Assembly (NCBI RefSeq): GCF_026151205.1
Contig: NC_087077.1
Span: 12,498,983 to 12,562,982 of the forward strand
Source of the DNA: Bolinopsis microptera
Taxonomy: Eukaryota > Ctenophora > Tentaculata > Lobata > Bolinopsidae
Length of the DNA: 64,000 bases
Direction: 5' to 3'
The position numbers and the translations under genes were made by a program. Position 1 is the stretch's first letter. Every line of letters begins with the position of its first letter. Of this stretch, positions 1-10,800 are shown piece by piece. The notes under the pieces were generated by a model. It saw only the letters and a program-made list of their open reading frames with translations. It was not told where the DNA came from and made no database searches.

Positions 1-1240
1 TGAAACAAAGATCACGACTAGGTTTTATCAAAATTGAAAAGAAAACCGATCGAAGTGCACTAGAGATATAGTTTAAGTTTAAAGGGTCATCATTACTAAA
101 ATCTCTTCCTAGCTCCTAGCAATCAAGTTGTTAATCCTAGTTCTACACCTAAACAAGTACAAAATTACAGCCTTACATTTTGAAATTTTTCGATATCCAG
201 CTCAACATAAGACTTCGATACCAATAATGCATAATGGGTACATACCGATGATCGGTGTTCGTAAATATTTGATTATTTATAGTATTGAAGTTTAAAATCT
301 TCCTAATTATGTAAGAATAACAAAAGGAATCACGTACTAGTGTGCTGTTACGAAAAACAACTATTTAATAAAAAATAAATTAACAGTATTCGAGTACAAA
401 ATTAAAAATACAAACTCCAACATAATCGACAGACAAACTCAATAAATGAAGATTTCGTCGTGAAACGAGCTATATATACAGCTATAACGTAGCGCTCGAC
501 TCCAGTCTGAACCAAAATTAAGTCGCGTTCGTAGGAAATTGACCACCAGCTGCTGGTGGTTCGAATGTTGGTTTGCACACTACTGTGGTTGCGAGAAGCA
601 TTATTTGATGCGCGCGCGACCCAGTAGTGCATCGCGCTACAACTAACTTTGTGAAAAAATTATATATATTTTAAAAATTTACTATGTATTAAGAAAAACA
701 AAATGTTTATAGAAAAACAACATTTTTACTTACCACAAACAATCAATACATATAATTATATTATATCTAAAGATAAAGTCAAAGTTAAAATTCAACCATA
801 TACACAGCCCGCCGCGCACACAGCCTGATTCACCTAACCATGTGCTTTCGCGCCGGTTCGGGCGCGCTTGTTTCACAAGTCAAGAAAAGCCGGCCTTTTT
901 ACTGCCGTGAGGTGAGCGCGCGCTACTGCAAGCGCAAGGGCTCTGGATGGAGCAACAGCCATGATACATTGCTGAGAAATCTTCAGGTGTGGGTGTTATG
1001 TAAGCGCCGCGCTCAAGGTCTACTTAATTATTATCTTAGAAATCACATAGCCATGTGTCTACGCGTACTGCGTGACGCGCTTGCTTCACGGTCACGCGCT
1101 ACTGCAAGCGAGAGGGCTCTGGTTAGAGCAAATCTTAGAATTACATGTATAATGTTACATTTATTATAAGTTACCGGAGCCGAAGTATAATAATTTTTGG
1201 GGAAAATACTAAACATTAGAAATTAAAAATATCATCACAT
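1..1240. repeat. Dispersed repeat cluster with GC-rich palindromic islands
   Basis: No gene is seen here. The stretch at about 595-755 (CAGTAGTGCATCGCGCTACA, then the block ending ACAATCAATACAT) is related to 30160-30312 and 34200-34353. The block at 835-1160 (ACCTAACCATGTGCTTTCGC, GCAAGCGAGAGGGCTCTGGT) recurs at about 21545-21690, 28780-28855, 29255-29340 and 29605-29675, in both orientations. The short ORFs in the area come from these GC-rich repeats and match no protein I know. Confidence 0.6.
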
Positions 1241-1394
1241 ATCTTACTTACAATTCAAAAAATTCGTATTGTATGTATGTACGACCGCCCACGTGCAAAT
1301 AGATAAGAAATAGGTAGTTGCATAATAACCATGGTAACGGCCGGTTTTTGTACGCAAAGATTGTTTTAACGGCATTTTGATCAGTTTTATGGTA

Positions 1395-1830
1395 ATTACT
1401 TGTATCACGTTGCGACCCCCACGGTCGTTTCACTATAGTGAAACAGGGGGCTTTTACTAATTCGCTCGCCCAAAAATTTCACGTGACTTTGGTTTTTATG
1501 GTTTTGCAGCCGTACAAAACGGTTTTACATAAACCCTTATCCCAACCCTAACCCTAACCATAACCCCGAACACCGAAGCTAACCATAACCCTTACCACAA
1601 CCCTAAACCTAAGACGAGCCCTAAACAACCGAATTCGTATTTTACTAGCCTGTCACGTGACCAAAAGTTTTTTTGCCCATAACTCTCCAGGGAAGCATTT
1701 TAACCCTACGTCATGGTTGTATCACGTTGCGACCCCCACGGTCGTTTCACTATACAGGGGGAGCCGCGCACTTCGTGCGCGGCGGATCATACAACGTATG
1801 ACAACGTATGACAACGTCATGGGGGGTGAT
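1395..1830. mobile_element. Non-autonomous dispersed element with telomere-like core
   Basis: Two copies of the block TGTATCACGTTGCGACCCCC (about 1397 and 1717) flank a segment that reads through telomere-like repeats. The second block runs into CAGGGGGAGCCGCGCAC and its reverse complement, a GC hairpin, and ends with ATACAACGTATGACAACGT. Related blocks lie at 20720-20813, 21408-21528 and 49815-49920. The segment 1451-1640 is closely matched by the reverse complement of 49235-49413. No transposase is visible. Confidence 0.55.
1532..1610. repeat. Degenerate telomere-like (CCCTAA)n tract
   Basis: Imperfect units of CCCTAA/CCATAA run for about 80 bp. This is the complement of the animal telomere repeat TTAGGG. 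The tract belongs to the dispersed element around it, because an inverted copy at 49241-49318 has the same flanks on both sides. Confidence 0.75.
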
Positions 1831-1889
1831 TCGGAATCAGTGTCCAAAAATACACCGATTCCGATCACTTTCATGCCCAAAGGGCCTTT

Positions 1890-3072
1890 TTACAAAGGCG
1901 ATGAATGCAAATTTGTGCTCTATGCTGATGACACAAATATATTTATCACTGGACCGTCCAAAGAAGCAACATACTTGAAGGCCAATAAAGTTCTTGATTT
2001 CGTATGCAAATTCATGAGAAGTAATCTCTTACATATAAATATGTCTAAATGCTGCTACATACATTTTCTACCTGCATACGAATCTGATGAAACCTGCGCC
2101 AGGGTTAGGCCATATGCCAATGAATATGACAAATCACAAGGAATATTTATAAATGGACACAAAATTGTCAAGGTTAGCAACACCAAATTTCTTGGTGTAG
2201 TAATTGATGAAAAACTTAGCTGGGGCCCACATATAGAATATCTAAGAAAAAAAATTAGATCCACTACAGGAGCACTTAACAGGATTAAACATTCAGTTCC
2301 AGGGGAACACTACCAAAAAATATACTCTGCATTATTGGAATCACATCTTGCTTACGGAATAAGTGTTTGGGGCTCAGCCCTCAAAGACCAACCAAACGAT
2401 AAGCTGTTCATAACTCAGAAACGTTGTATAAGAATCCTTTTTGGAGACCTAAATGCATACCTCGACAAACATGCCACTTGTGCACGAGCCAGACCTTATA
2501 CAAAACAGAGGTTTGGAGCTGCTTTTTTCGAAAAAGAGGACACCAAGCCCATTTTTAATCGACTAAAATTGCTTACTGTTCAAAACTTGTACAAATACCA
2601 CTGTATATCTGAGATATTTCAAATTATGAAATTTCGCACTCCATACTCGTTGTACTGTACTATAGACTCATCAAAACGTGATACAAGCAATTTCATAATC
2701 CTCCCAAGAAAAACCAACACTTTTCTTTATATAGCCTCCAAATTGTGGAATAGCATACATAAACGGATTCTAAATGAGAATGGGGAAATCCTCACTACTT
2801 CTGTATCTTTGGTTAAATTACGCTGTAAAAGTATCATCCTGGGATCCCAATCCATCAACAATAATAACACCTGGACTTACCACAACTTTCACATCGCCCC
2901 TCACTCAGTCACAGACCAAACCATTTCATCACTCATTCACCAAATTGCCGACCCAATAATATCTACTGAAGTGGCGAAAATTTTCTATACAAATGATATT
3001 TCGATATTATTGCTGCAGCAGACACAAATACCAACATTATTATATTCCCAAACGTTTGAACCTTTAAATTAA
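1890..3072 (+). pseudogene. LINE ORF2 fragment (RT C-terminal half)
   Basis: The reading frame carries the RT catalytic YADD box followed by the palm/thumb and C-terminal region of a CR1/L2-type ORF2 (LHINMSKCCYIHF, GISVWG, TQKRCIRILFGDL, TKPIFNRLKLL). It aligns along its length with residues from about 800 of the complete ORF2 at 24791-28195. The endonuclease and the first half of the RT are missing. The frame stays open and extends about 60 codons past the stop position of the complete element, so its C-terminus differs. It is a dead-on-arrival copy with no start codon of its own; the open frame upstream of 1890 is unrelated repeat DNA. Confidence 0.85.
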
Positions 3073-3527
3073 CTAGGAAAGTCAATCCTCAACTTGACTT
3101 TTACTGTTTTAAACAGATATGATGATAATAACTTAACTTATTATTTTTTTTTTACATACTCCTTCTTAATGTGGTGACTTGGGGTCCATAAATATAACAA
3201 TACAAGCTGATAAACCAAAAAGAACAACTGGGGTAGGTAGGTAGCCCTGGTGGGTGCGTAAACTTTACGGTCTGCTCTCTCCAAGATCAGCCTGCTTCTC
3301 CATTTTACCGTGAAGCCTAATTTCTAGTTTTTATAAAATATACAATGCAAGTGCAGGTTTACTAATCTTAATCTACTTAACAACTCAATAGCCCAAGTCA
3401 CCATACCCGTAGTATATTCCATGGTAATAGAAGAGCTTTAAAGTTTTTCAAATTGTTGCTATAATTGATTTAAATAAAAATTTGTTGTTTTCTTGAAAAA
3501 AATTTGTTGTTTTCTTGAATTTTCTTA
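1890..3527 (+). mobile_element. 5'-truncated CR1/L2-like LINE copy
   Basis: This copy starts inside the reverse transcriptase just before the YADD motif and runs through the 3' UTR. The 3' UTR shares a block with the full LINE (GGTGGGTGCGTAAACTTTAC at 3249 and at 28549). The copy ends in two repeats of TTTGTTGTTTTCTTGAA, the same kind of short tandem 3' tail seen at 28745-28776. It belongs to a subfamily clearly diverged from the full element. Confidence 0.85.
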
Positions 3528-5885
3528 AAATTTGGGCGAGCGATTTAGTATACAACGTATATACAACGTATGACAAGTAATTACGTTGTGTTCAGTGCTA
3601 GCTACATTTTAATCGGCTGTATCTTCGGTTGTACTGACGGATATTTTTTGATGCGATAAAAACTGACTACCGCATACCGATGACCAAAGAAATAAAATAC
3701 TATTAGCTTCCTCCCTCTGACCACGGGTTTTTTAGTATATTATAAAATCATAATTTTATTAATAATTGTTTTTGCTTTGTTTGCTTTGAGTTAAATCAAA
3801 ACTTAAATCATCAATCATGAATCAGTCATATTTTTAATTTTAACAGTTAAGTAATGATGAATGAGTTTGGTTGATTTGTGATTATCATTTTCAAATTATT
3901 GACTGGCACGCCAATTTCTGTGCACAGCGCTTTTTTCAAGCTTCATCCGTGAGAGAAGCAAGCAATAAACTAAAAAGCTAGGTGCGACAGTTCTCCATTA
4001 AATTAACGAACTGACCCAGCGTGAGCTAATACAAAAGAAAATTTTTAACTATTATATTAAGACTAAACGTTCAATTGGAAAGTGAATCGAATTGTACACA
4101 AATCAACATTTTTTGACAAATCCTAGCCTAAAAGTCGGGAAAATACAGGTCTCCGAAAAACCATGCATATAGGTTTAATATATAATTTGAAAAGGAATAC
4201 AAATATGCAAATTGAATATACAAAACAATATATTAGAAATAAAGAATACTTCCTCATATCAGTCCTGAGTCGGTAACTGACTCTGTTCTTGTGTGAACGG
4301 TCAATTTCTCTAACTATCAACAAAAACTCATTTCTATCTTTCGCTCTGTTCAAGGCTTACCCGTATCTGTGCACAAAAACGAGTGAAATGGATCTTGAAG
4401 AATTATCATAGTTTGAATTGGCAAATGACAAACATGTGTCTGGTAATGAGACTAACAATGAATATGTGTTGATGATGCAGAGGTATCTGGTATGTATATT
4501 GGAATGGAAAATTGTATGCCCAGGCCGGTTTAATTGCACCCTCAGTTTTGTGAAACGGAATCGTCATGTCAAGCTATGACCTGAAAAGGTCTCGTCATAA
4601 TAATTAATGAATGAGGGATTAAGTGGCTTATAAAATACGAGATAATACTGGTTTAAAATTTTTTTCTCATAAAAGAAAAGTATTCTTAGATCTCTTATAA
4701 TAAGTGTCTTCGGCCAGATTATTCATGTTGAGTCCAAATTCAGCTAAAAGTTTTAAAAGTTGTAAAAAAAAAGAAAATAACATTTCTTGAACTACCATGA
4801 TAATTTAACTCGAAAAAGGCTTTTAACTTAAATTGTTATGATTTAGACTCCATAAATTAGGCCCAAATGCCTTAAAGAGGATTGTTGATGACCGGAACAG
4901 CCAACTTAGCACCAAAAAATCTCAGACCACCAAACTGCCAAACAATTTTAAAAGGTGCTGAAAGGTGGCAAAACTTTAATGGTTAAATTCCTGGTTGCTG
5001 GAATAAAATGCGATGTCTTAAAATCTGTAACAGGACAATAGATGTATGGCTTTCTCAGACTTAAAACAAGTTAGCAGCGTCTGTTTTAACAGAAAGAGAG
5101 GTATGTAATTGTGTCTTGTGTACTCAAACAAGTTCTCAAATTTGAGATTTGATTTATCAAATACATCGTGGAATCTATATCTTTAAACGAGAATCCATGC
5201 CATGCAATCTTCGCCTCCACCAACTAGGCCTTGTGACTATGTCGGAAAACTGAAAAAATTGTTCTAATTCTCTGTCCAATAAAGTCCCAAATTTAACTCC
5301 AGCAATAAATATGTTACTGGGACCATTTTAACTCCGGATGCGAACCCAGTGCGGACCTGGTCCATGGATGGAAGTTTCACCATGTATGCCAACATGTGTT
5401 TAACATGGCACCTAAATGATTGCTTAGATATTCAGAGCAGAATTTGTTATTTGACTTGGAATGAACCATTTGTGTTCTGCCAATTGCAGCACATTTAATG
5501 TAATGAGTATATAGTTTTCTTTTTTAACTTTTTAAGTTTAAACGGCAACACAAGTAAAACAGAATCTAAATTTTATTGCCTGCATCACAATGAATAATGA
5601 TATCATAATAAATATATATAGACATCTGATAATAAACTTGTTAGGTTCGCGCGGAAAATGGAAAAACTAGCGGTGCGGTGCGCCTAAACCATAAACTCTA
5701 CATATTGTTAGGATAAACGAGATTATTTAGCATGCTGACCTCGTATCATATTACAATTATACTCGTTCCAGCTCCAAATGTGAGTCAGCGCTTAAACCAA
5801 AAGCAGTTGGCAAAAGGAGCCAGTTGCCTGTAATAGCTTTACTAGAACCCGATTTACCACTTTTGGAGCACAAACTCAAGCCTAT
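3528..5885. other. AT-rich intergenic region, no gene seen
   Basis: Only a short block near 3548-3590 (ATACAACGTAT, ACAACGTATGACA) resembles the end of the dispersed element at 1717-1825. The two minus-strand ORFs around 4123-4539 have no recognisable domain and AT-driven composition. Confidence 0.5.
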
Positions 5886-5889
5886 TAAA

Positions 5890-6155
5890 TAATAATATGT
5901 AAGTTCAGACCTTAGCAATACACAGTTGATTATTGACGCATGCATAATGTAAATTATGAAAATTGCACTGTCATGATTTATTTGATAAATTATATTTTAT
6001 ATTCAGATCTGTAAACAGATGTAAAGTTAAGAACAGTTGTGCATGTATATAATCTAATTTAACAATTTGTAAACCTGCGCAATTAATCATTATGTATTTA
6101 AAATTCGAACTGTCATTAGTTGTTGTGTTGGTAGTAATTAATTTATTGATTAAAA
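5890..6155. repeat. Diverged direct repeat, copy upstream of zinc-finger gene
   Basis: This stretch aligns with 7405-7690 in the same orientation. Shared landmarks in order are AAAATTGCACTGTCA, TTTTATATTCAGA, CAATTTGTA.ACCTG and GGTA/TGATAATTAATTTA. The copies are well diverged. One lies just upstream of the zinc-finger ORF, the other just upstream of the first STIL exon. Confidence 0.6.
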
Positions 6156-6253
6156 TGTAAAGCTATTAAACATTTTATATATATTATAAGACTTACCTCA
6201 CAACTTATTAATTGATCTTAATCGAATTCATTATATTAGCAGTAGGATTGGCT

Positions 6254-6988
6254 ATGTCAAAGAAGAGGAAAATATCCCCAGTTGCAGTGGTAGGCGACAC
6301 TATCATGAATTACAAACCTAACAATGCAACTGTAATAAAAAAGGAGATTAAAACTGAGCAGGAGGAGTTAGAAGGTAAATCCCATGGGTTTCTTTGTCCG
6401 AAATGTGAAGCTCATTTTCTGTATGAGGAGTACTTTTGTCATCATATCAGAGAACATCATGAAGATATTAGCAGTGTATGTAATTTGGATTCCAATGTGC
6501 TAAGAAATTCCACGAAATTGTCAGGAAAGTTGATGAATCCAATATCAGAAGAAAAATCTCTCAAGTGGAATGATTGCTCCTTATCATTCTCTAACAAACC
6601 TACTCTCAGAGCACACCAGCGTATTCACACTGGAGAGAAACCTTTCAAGTGTAATGATTGCTCCTCATCTTTCTCTCAGAAATCTAATCTCACAAAACAT
6701 CAGCGTATTCACACTGGAGAGAAACTTCACAGGTGTAATGATTGCTCCTCATCTTTCACTCAGAAATCTAATCTCACAAAACATCAGCGTATCCACACTG
6801 GAGAGAAACCTTTCAAGTGTAATGAATGCTCCTCATCTTTCTCTCAGAAATCTAATCTCACAACACATCAGCGTATCCACACTGTAGAGAAACCGTTCAA
6901 GTGTAGCGAATGCTCCTCATATTTCTCTAAAAAATGTCATCTCAGAAGACACCAGCGTATTCACACTGGAGAGAAACCTTTCAAGTGA
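6254..6988 (+). CDS. C2H2 zinc-finger protein, truncated by a stop codon
   Basis: The likely start is ATG 6254 (MSKKRKISP), giving 244 residues; nothing upstream in the frame has an ATG. An isolated degenerate C2H2 finger (CPKCEAHF...HHIREHH) lies near residues 50-75. A tandem array of about five fingers joined by HTGEKPF linkers starts near residue 110; the first of these has W in place of its first zinc Cys. Many fingers of this type bind DNA in the nucleus, but the target is unknown. The frame stops with TGA at the codon where the first Cys of the next finger is expected. Beyond the stop, 6989-7062 still reads as a finger (ECS, then HQRIHT in a shifted frame), so the array was once longer. 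No intron is needed. It may be a shortened gene or a young pseudogene. Confidence 0.8.
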   Translation: MSKKRKISPVAVVGDTIMNYKPNNATVIKKEIKTEQEELEGKSHGFLCPKCEAHFLYEEYFCHHIREHHEDISSVCNLDSNVLRNSTKLSGKLMNPISEEKSLKWNDCSLSFSNKPTLRAHQRIHTGEKPFKCNDCSSSFSQKSNLTKHQRIHTGEKLHRCNDCSSSFTQKSNLTKHQRIHTGEKPFKCNECSSSFSQKSNLTTHQRIHTVEKPFKCSECSSYFSKKCHLRRHQRIHTGEKPFK

Positions 6989-7062
6989 AAAGAGTGTTCA
7001 CATCCTTCTTCTGACAGTATAACCTTGTCAAACACCAACGTATTCACACATATTAAAAACTT
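6989..7062 (+). pseudogene. Degenerate extra zinc finger after the stop
   Basis: Right after the stop codon the DNA keeps the finger pattern: GAGTGTTCA matches the E-C-S of the other fingers, and CACCAACGTATTCACAC matches H-Q-R-I-H-T. The two halves are in different frames, so this finger has both a nonsense change and a frameshift. Confidence 0.65.
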
Positions 7063-7404
7063 TAAAACTCTTTTAAGAGGACTCACAAATAACAGACTCT
7101 TTGAGGCCTTCGGGTAATTGTTAAATCATGATCATGTTCTATTGACAAGATTAGGGAATTATTTTCATGTTACATTTGACTCAGTTAACCATATTAACCA
7201 ATGATAATTTTAGTGCTGTGTATTTGAATTTATCAACTCAATTTAAGCTCTGTTTCTACTTATTATCAAGTTGCGATGATATGGATTCTGTCCAAACCTT
7301 GTTCTCACTAACTTGAATTCCATATCGATTAAGATTTGTAAAATTATTTGATTTAAAAGTTACTTTAAAATTTGAACTGTGACGCAATCGAATCGTTATA
7401 ATAT

Positions 7405-7690
7405 AATAATAATATGTAAGACAGTAAATTTAGACCATAGCATTAAACAGTTTATTATGGACGACGTAATATGAATTATAAAAATTGCACTGTCAGCCTT
7501 TCTTTAATCTTTAGTAATATGTATATATTTGTATTTTATATTCAGACGTGAATTGATGTAGCGTTTAGGACGATTGTATATCTAGTATTTAATTTAACTG
7601 ATTAGCAATTTGTATACCTGAACTTTATTATTTGTTCTGCATTTAAAACTCAAACTGTCACACATTTTGCTGGTGATAATTAATTTACTT
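7405..7690. repeat. Diverged direct repeat, copy upstream of STIL
   Basis: This is the second copy of the repeat at 5890-6155, about 1.5 kb downstream. It holds no ORF. It ends some 130 bp before the first recognised STIL exon. Confidence 0.6.
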
Positions 7691-7821
7691 AAATAGTTCT
7701 AAACTCTTGGCCTCCTTCTGTGAATTTGTATGTACCTTACTAGTATAAGGGTCTTAACCAATTGTCTTCAATTCTGTTTAGAGCAATCTTGAAGTAAAAT
7801 GACAAACTAACTTTTTAGGAT

Positions 7822-10800
7822 ATGGGGGTCTCTGATTTCCCCTCCTCAAGGATACACCTATGGTAAGTTACCACTGACATGACTGATGTCTGAATTATTC
7901 AGAGTTAATATTATTAAGTAAAATGGTTTTTATGTTAGCTTTTTGTCTCCTTTTCCAGCTAATTAGACCTCAGTTTAAGTTTTAAATAATTTGCATATCA
8001 AAATTTCAGGAGCTCCCAACCAACTGGGAAAGTGGCTAAAGTCAGCTTATCTCCAAAATGGTGAATATAATAATCACATTGCATTAAATCTCATAATAAT
8101 GTCATACCAGAAGATCATCCAAATAACATTAATTGTTCATTGATATTTACAAATGTTTAAACAATAACATATATATATTTCAGTGTTGGTAGCATAGTGA
8201 TAAGTGAGCATGTTTTGAGGCGTGCCGCTAAGCTGAGCTCAGTACAACGTGCTGGGTTTGATTGCTTCCTTTTGGGAACCCCCAAGATCACAAACCAAAC
8301 TGTGTCTGTTTGTGTAGACAGAATGGACCATGGCAAGGAGACTATATCAGGTTATTAGAAAAAAGATTGTGATTCCTCATTTTTCAAGTTAAGTATATAT
8401 ATGCACTTTGTATTAAATATTAGCCCAAAGCGTACTGGTCTCTGGTCTCTGTAGGTCCTCAATGATTTAAATAAGTCACACGAAATATATTTGATAAACA
8501 GTTATTTTTCACAGATGGTAAAATAGTGAAGGTACCTACGATGTTGATACCAGGGGATATGATCTTGCCCACCAAGATATTATCTGAGGAGGACTCAATG
8601 ACCTACACCACTGACCAATACCTTCATTCTTTCAATGTAAGCTTCTCAAATCACTCATCTTTTCCCTCAATCCCCTGACTGATTTTGGTCACACTATATG
8701 ATTGCACTGTTTCACGGTTAGACGGTTCATATTTCTCTGCACAAGAAATAAACATGTTCTCGATATCCCAGGAATTAGAAAAAACGTTGAAAAACGGTAG
8801 TAACGTGGGAGAGTTGTTGAAAATGAGGTGCATTATATCGCTAATGCCAGATGATGATCTGGGTACCCCTCTCAAAGTGACGTGTGAGATGGTCTACCCT
8901 GGAGTAGGGTTTGAATTGAAACCTGTCGCCCCCCTCCCTTTAGCCTCCACCCCTATCACTAGATCTCTCAGTGGGGACCTAGCTGGGGTAACCAAATCAG
9001 GGTTAGTGAACTATCATAATATCTTAACTACTGATTTGCTATGAAAGAATAGTAAAATGTGGCCAAGTTTCAGTTAAAGTAAAATATGTTAAATATGTGA
9101 AATTTATTGAGTGAAATATGTGAAATGTGTGAAATACTGTATGTGAAATATAATCAAAACATGTCAGGTATTTGACACTAGACAGAGCAAGACGAGGAGT
9201 CCTGATTCTTTCTGGTGATCAATCTAACATGACTGATAGCATCCTAGTTGGTGGGTGGATCTCACTTCCTCTCTCCCATCCCATCAACTCTGATCCTTCT
9301 TACCCACTGGGTCCTGCTATCTGGCAACTCCTCCTCAACTATACCTTCAATACTTCTCTTATCAGGTAACATAACATTCTCCTCGTGCTAACTCTCACTC
9401 TCATTCTTCCTCCTGGCATTATCTCGGTTTGTAAGAGTAGTTTGCTCTTTTGTCTTTAGCTCTGACGAATCCGTCCAACTTGTTCCACCGCCTAAATCAA
9501 ATTAGATCTAAATATATAATCACTAGGGCGTGCTTATATTAGAACAGTTAGGGAACTTAGATTTGTTACAATGTATCTTAATGTTTTGCTATCGCATTAA
9601 GACTTTTGTTAAGAAAATGACTATATCTGAGAGTTAGTTTTAAAATAACAAAGTTTTGTGACATTAGACTATCAGTCAAAGTTGCATATTCAGAAAGAGG
9701 CAACTGCAACCCCTAATCTTATTTTGTCCCTATTTTCAGAGAAGCGCAACCCCTAATCTTATTTTGTCCCTATTTTCAGAGAAGCGCAACCTCCAGCTCC
9801 CTTCTTACTCTGTGTCTTGTCTGGTGGCTCAGTTCTGACTTGGGAATGTTCAGTAAATCAGCAGCTACCTTCCTTCAGACATGTCAAGTAAGTTATACAG
9901 TTAGACGTTAGTTTTAAGTTTTTAAATATTAATTAAAATCATAGTTTAGTTATTAAACACTTGACCTGCTGTTAAAACGGCACCAGATGATACGACGTAC
10001 TGTATAAAAATAGTACCAGCTTTTTAGCGAAACAATGTGTGTTTTGAGTTCAGCATACACTGCTCTGTAATGCCGATCTCATATTAAATATGGAACTTGT
10101 GCAATCTAATTAATGGCCCTGTTATATGCAATATGCACATGTCATTCTGTTCCCTAGCACCTAGCATTAAACTAACGTAATTTACTGCTAATCTTTACTT
10201 AAATGATTTGTAAAGTCACCTGAGGTCACTGCTAGAATAACCGTGCTTAGTATTCTATAAATACCCTTTCCAGTGCCTTACATGGAGCTTGTCTTTGGTG
10301 TGTATTTTGTATTGGTAAATTTAAACCAATAATTAAAATCATTACACCTAAATGTTGCCATGGCGACGTCTTGCTACTCTAACGATTTATTATTTAGTGC
10401 CCTGGCCAGTCACTAATATGACCTGCTCCCGCTACTCTATGAAAATATTGAGAGCTAACCAATACCAGACATGAGATTATGTGCAGATATTTGCACATCT
10501 GCTCTGTTTTGACTCAAGTCACGGTTGAGGGAGGAGTGAGGCTCTCATAAGACTTAGTGTCTAATTTTGTCTACCTTTTTTTTGAGGTTGGAGAAAAGTG
10601 TACAATAATTGTCAAAATATTACCGAATTTCGGCTAACACAAATAAAGTGAATTGAAAATTTTCAAAAAGTACACATAAACTTGCGCTAGAGTTGTTCTT
10701 TTAGGTAAAAGTACCTATAATGGAATATCAACTTAAACTGTAGGGTGAAATGTACTGTGATTCAACTTAGTATGATATAGATTGATCTAGCTTGATCTAG

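Noticed and set aside
8184..8290. tRNA-like A-box (TAGCATAGTGA) and B-box (GGTTTGATTGC) text
   Set aside because: The stretch is STIL exon 3, in phase and matching the family (FDCFLLG); stems do not pair as a tRNA.
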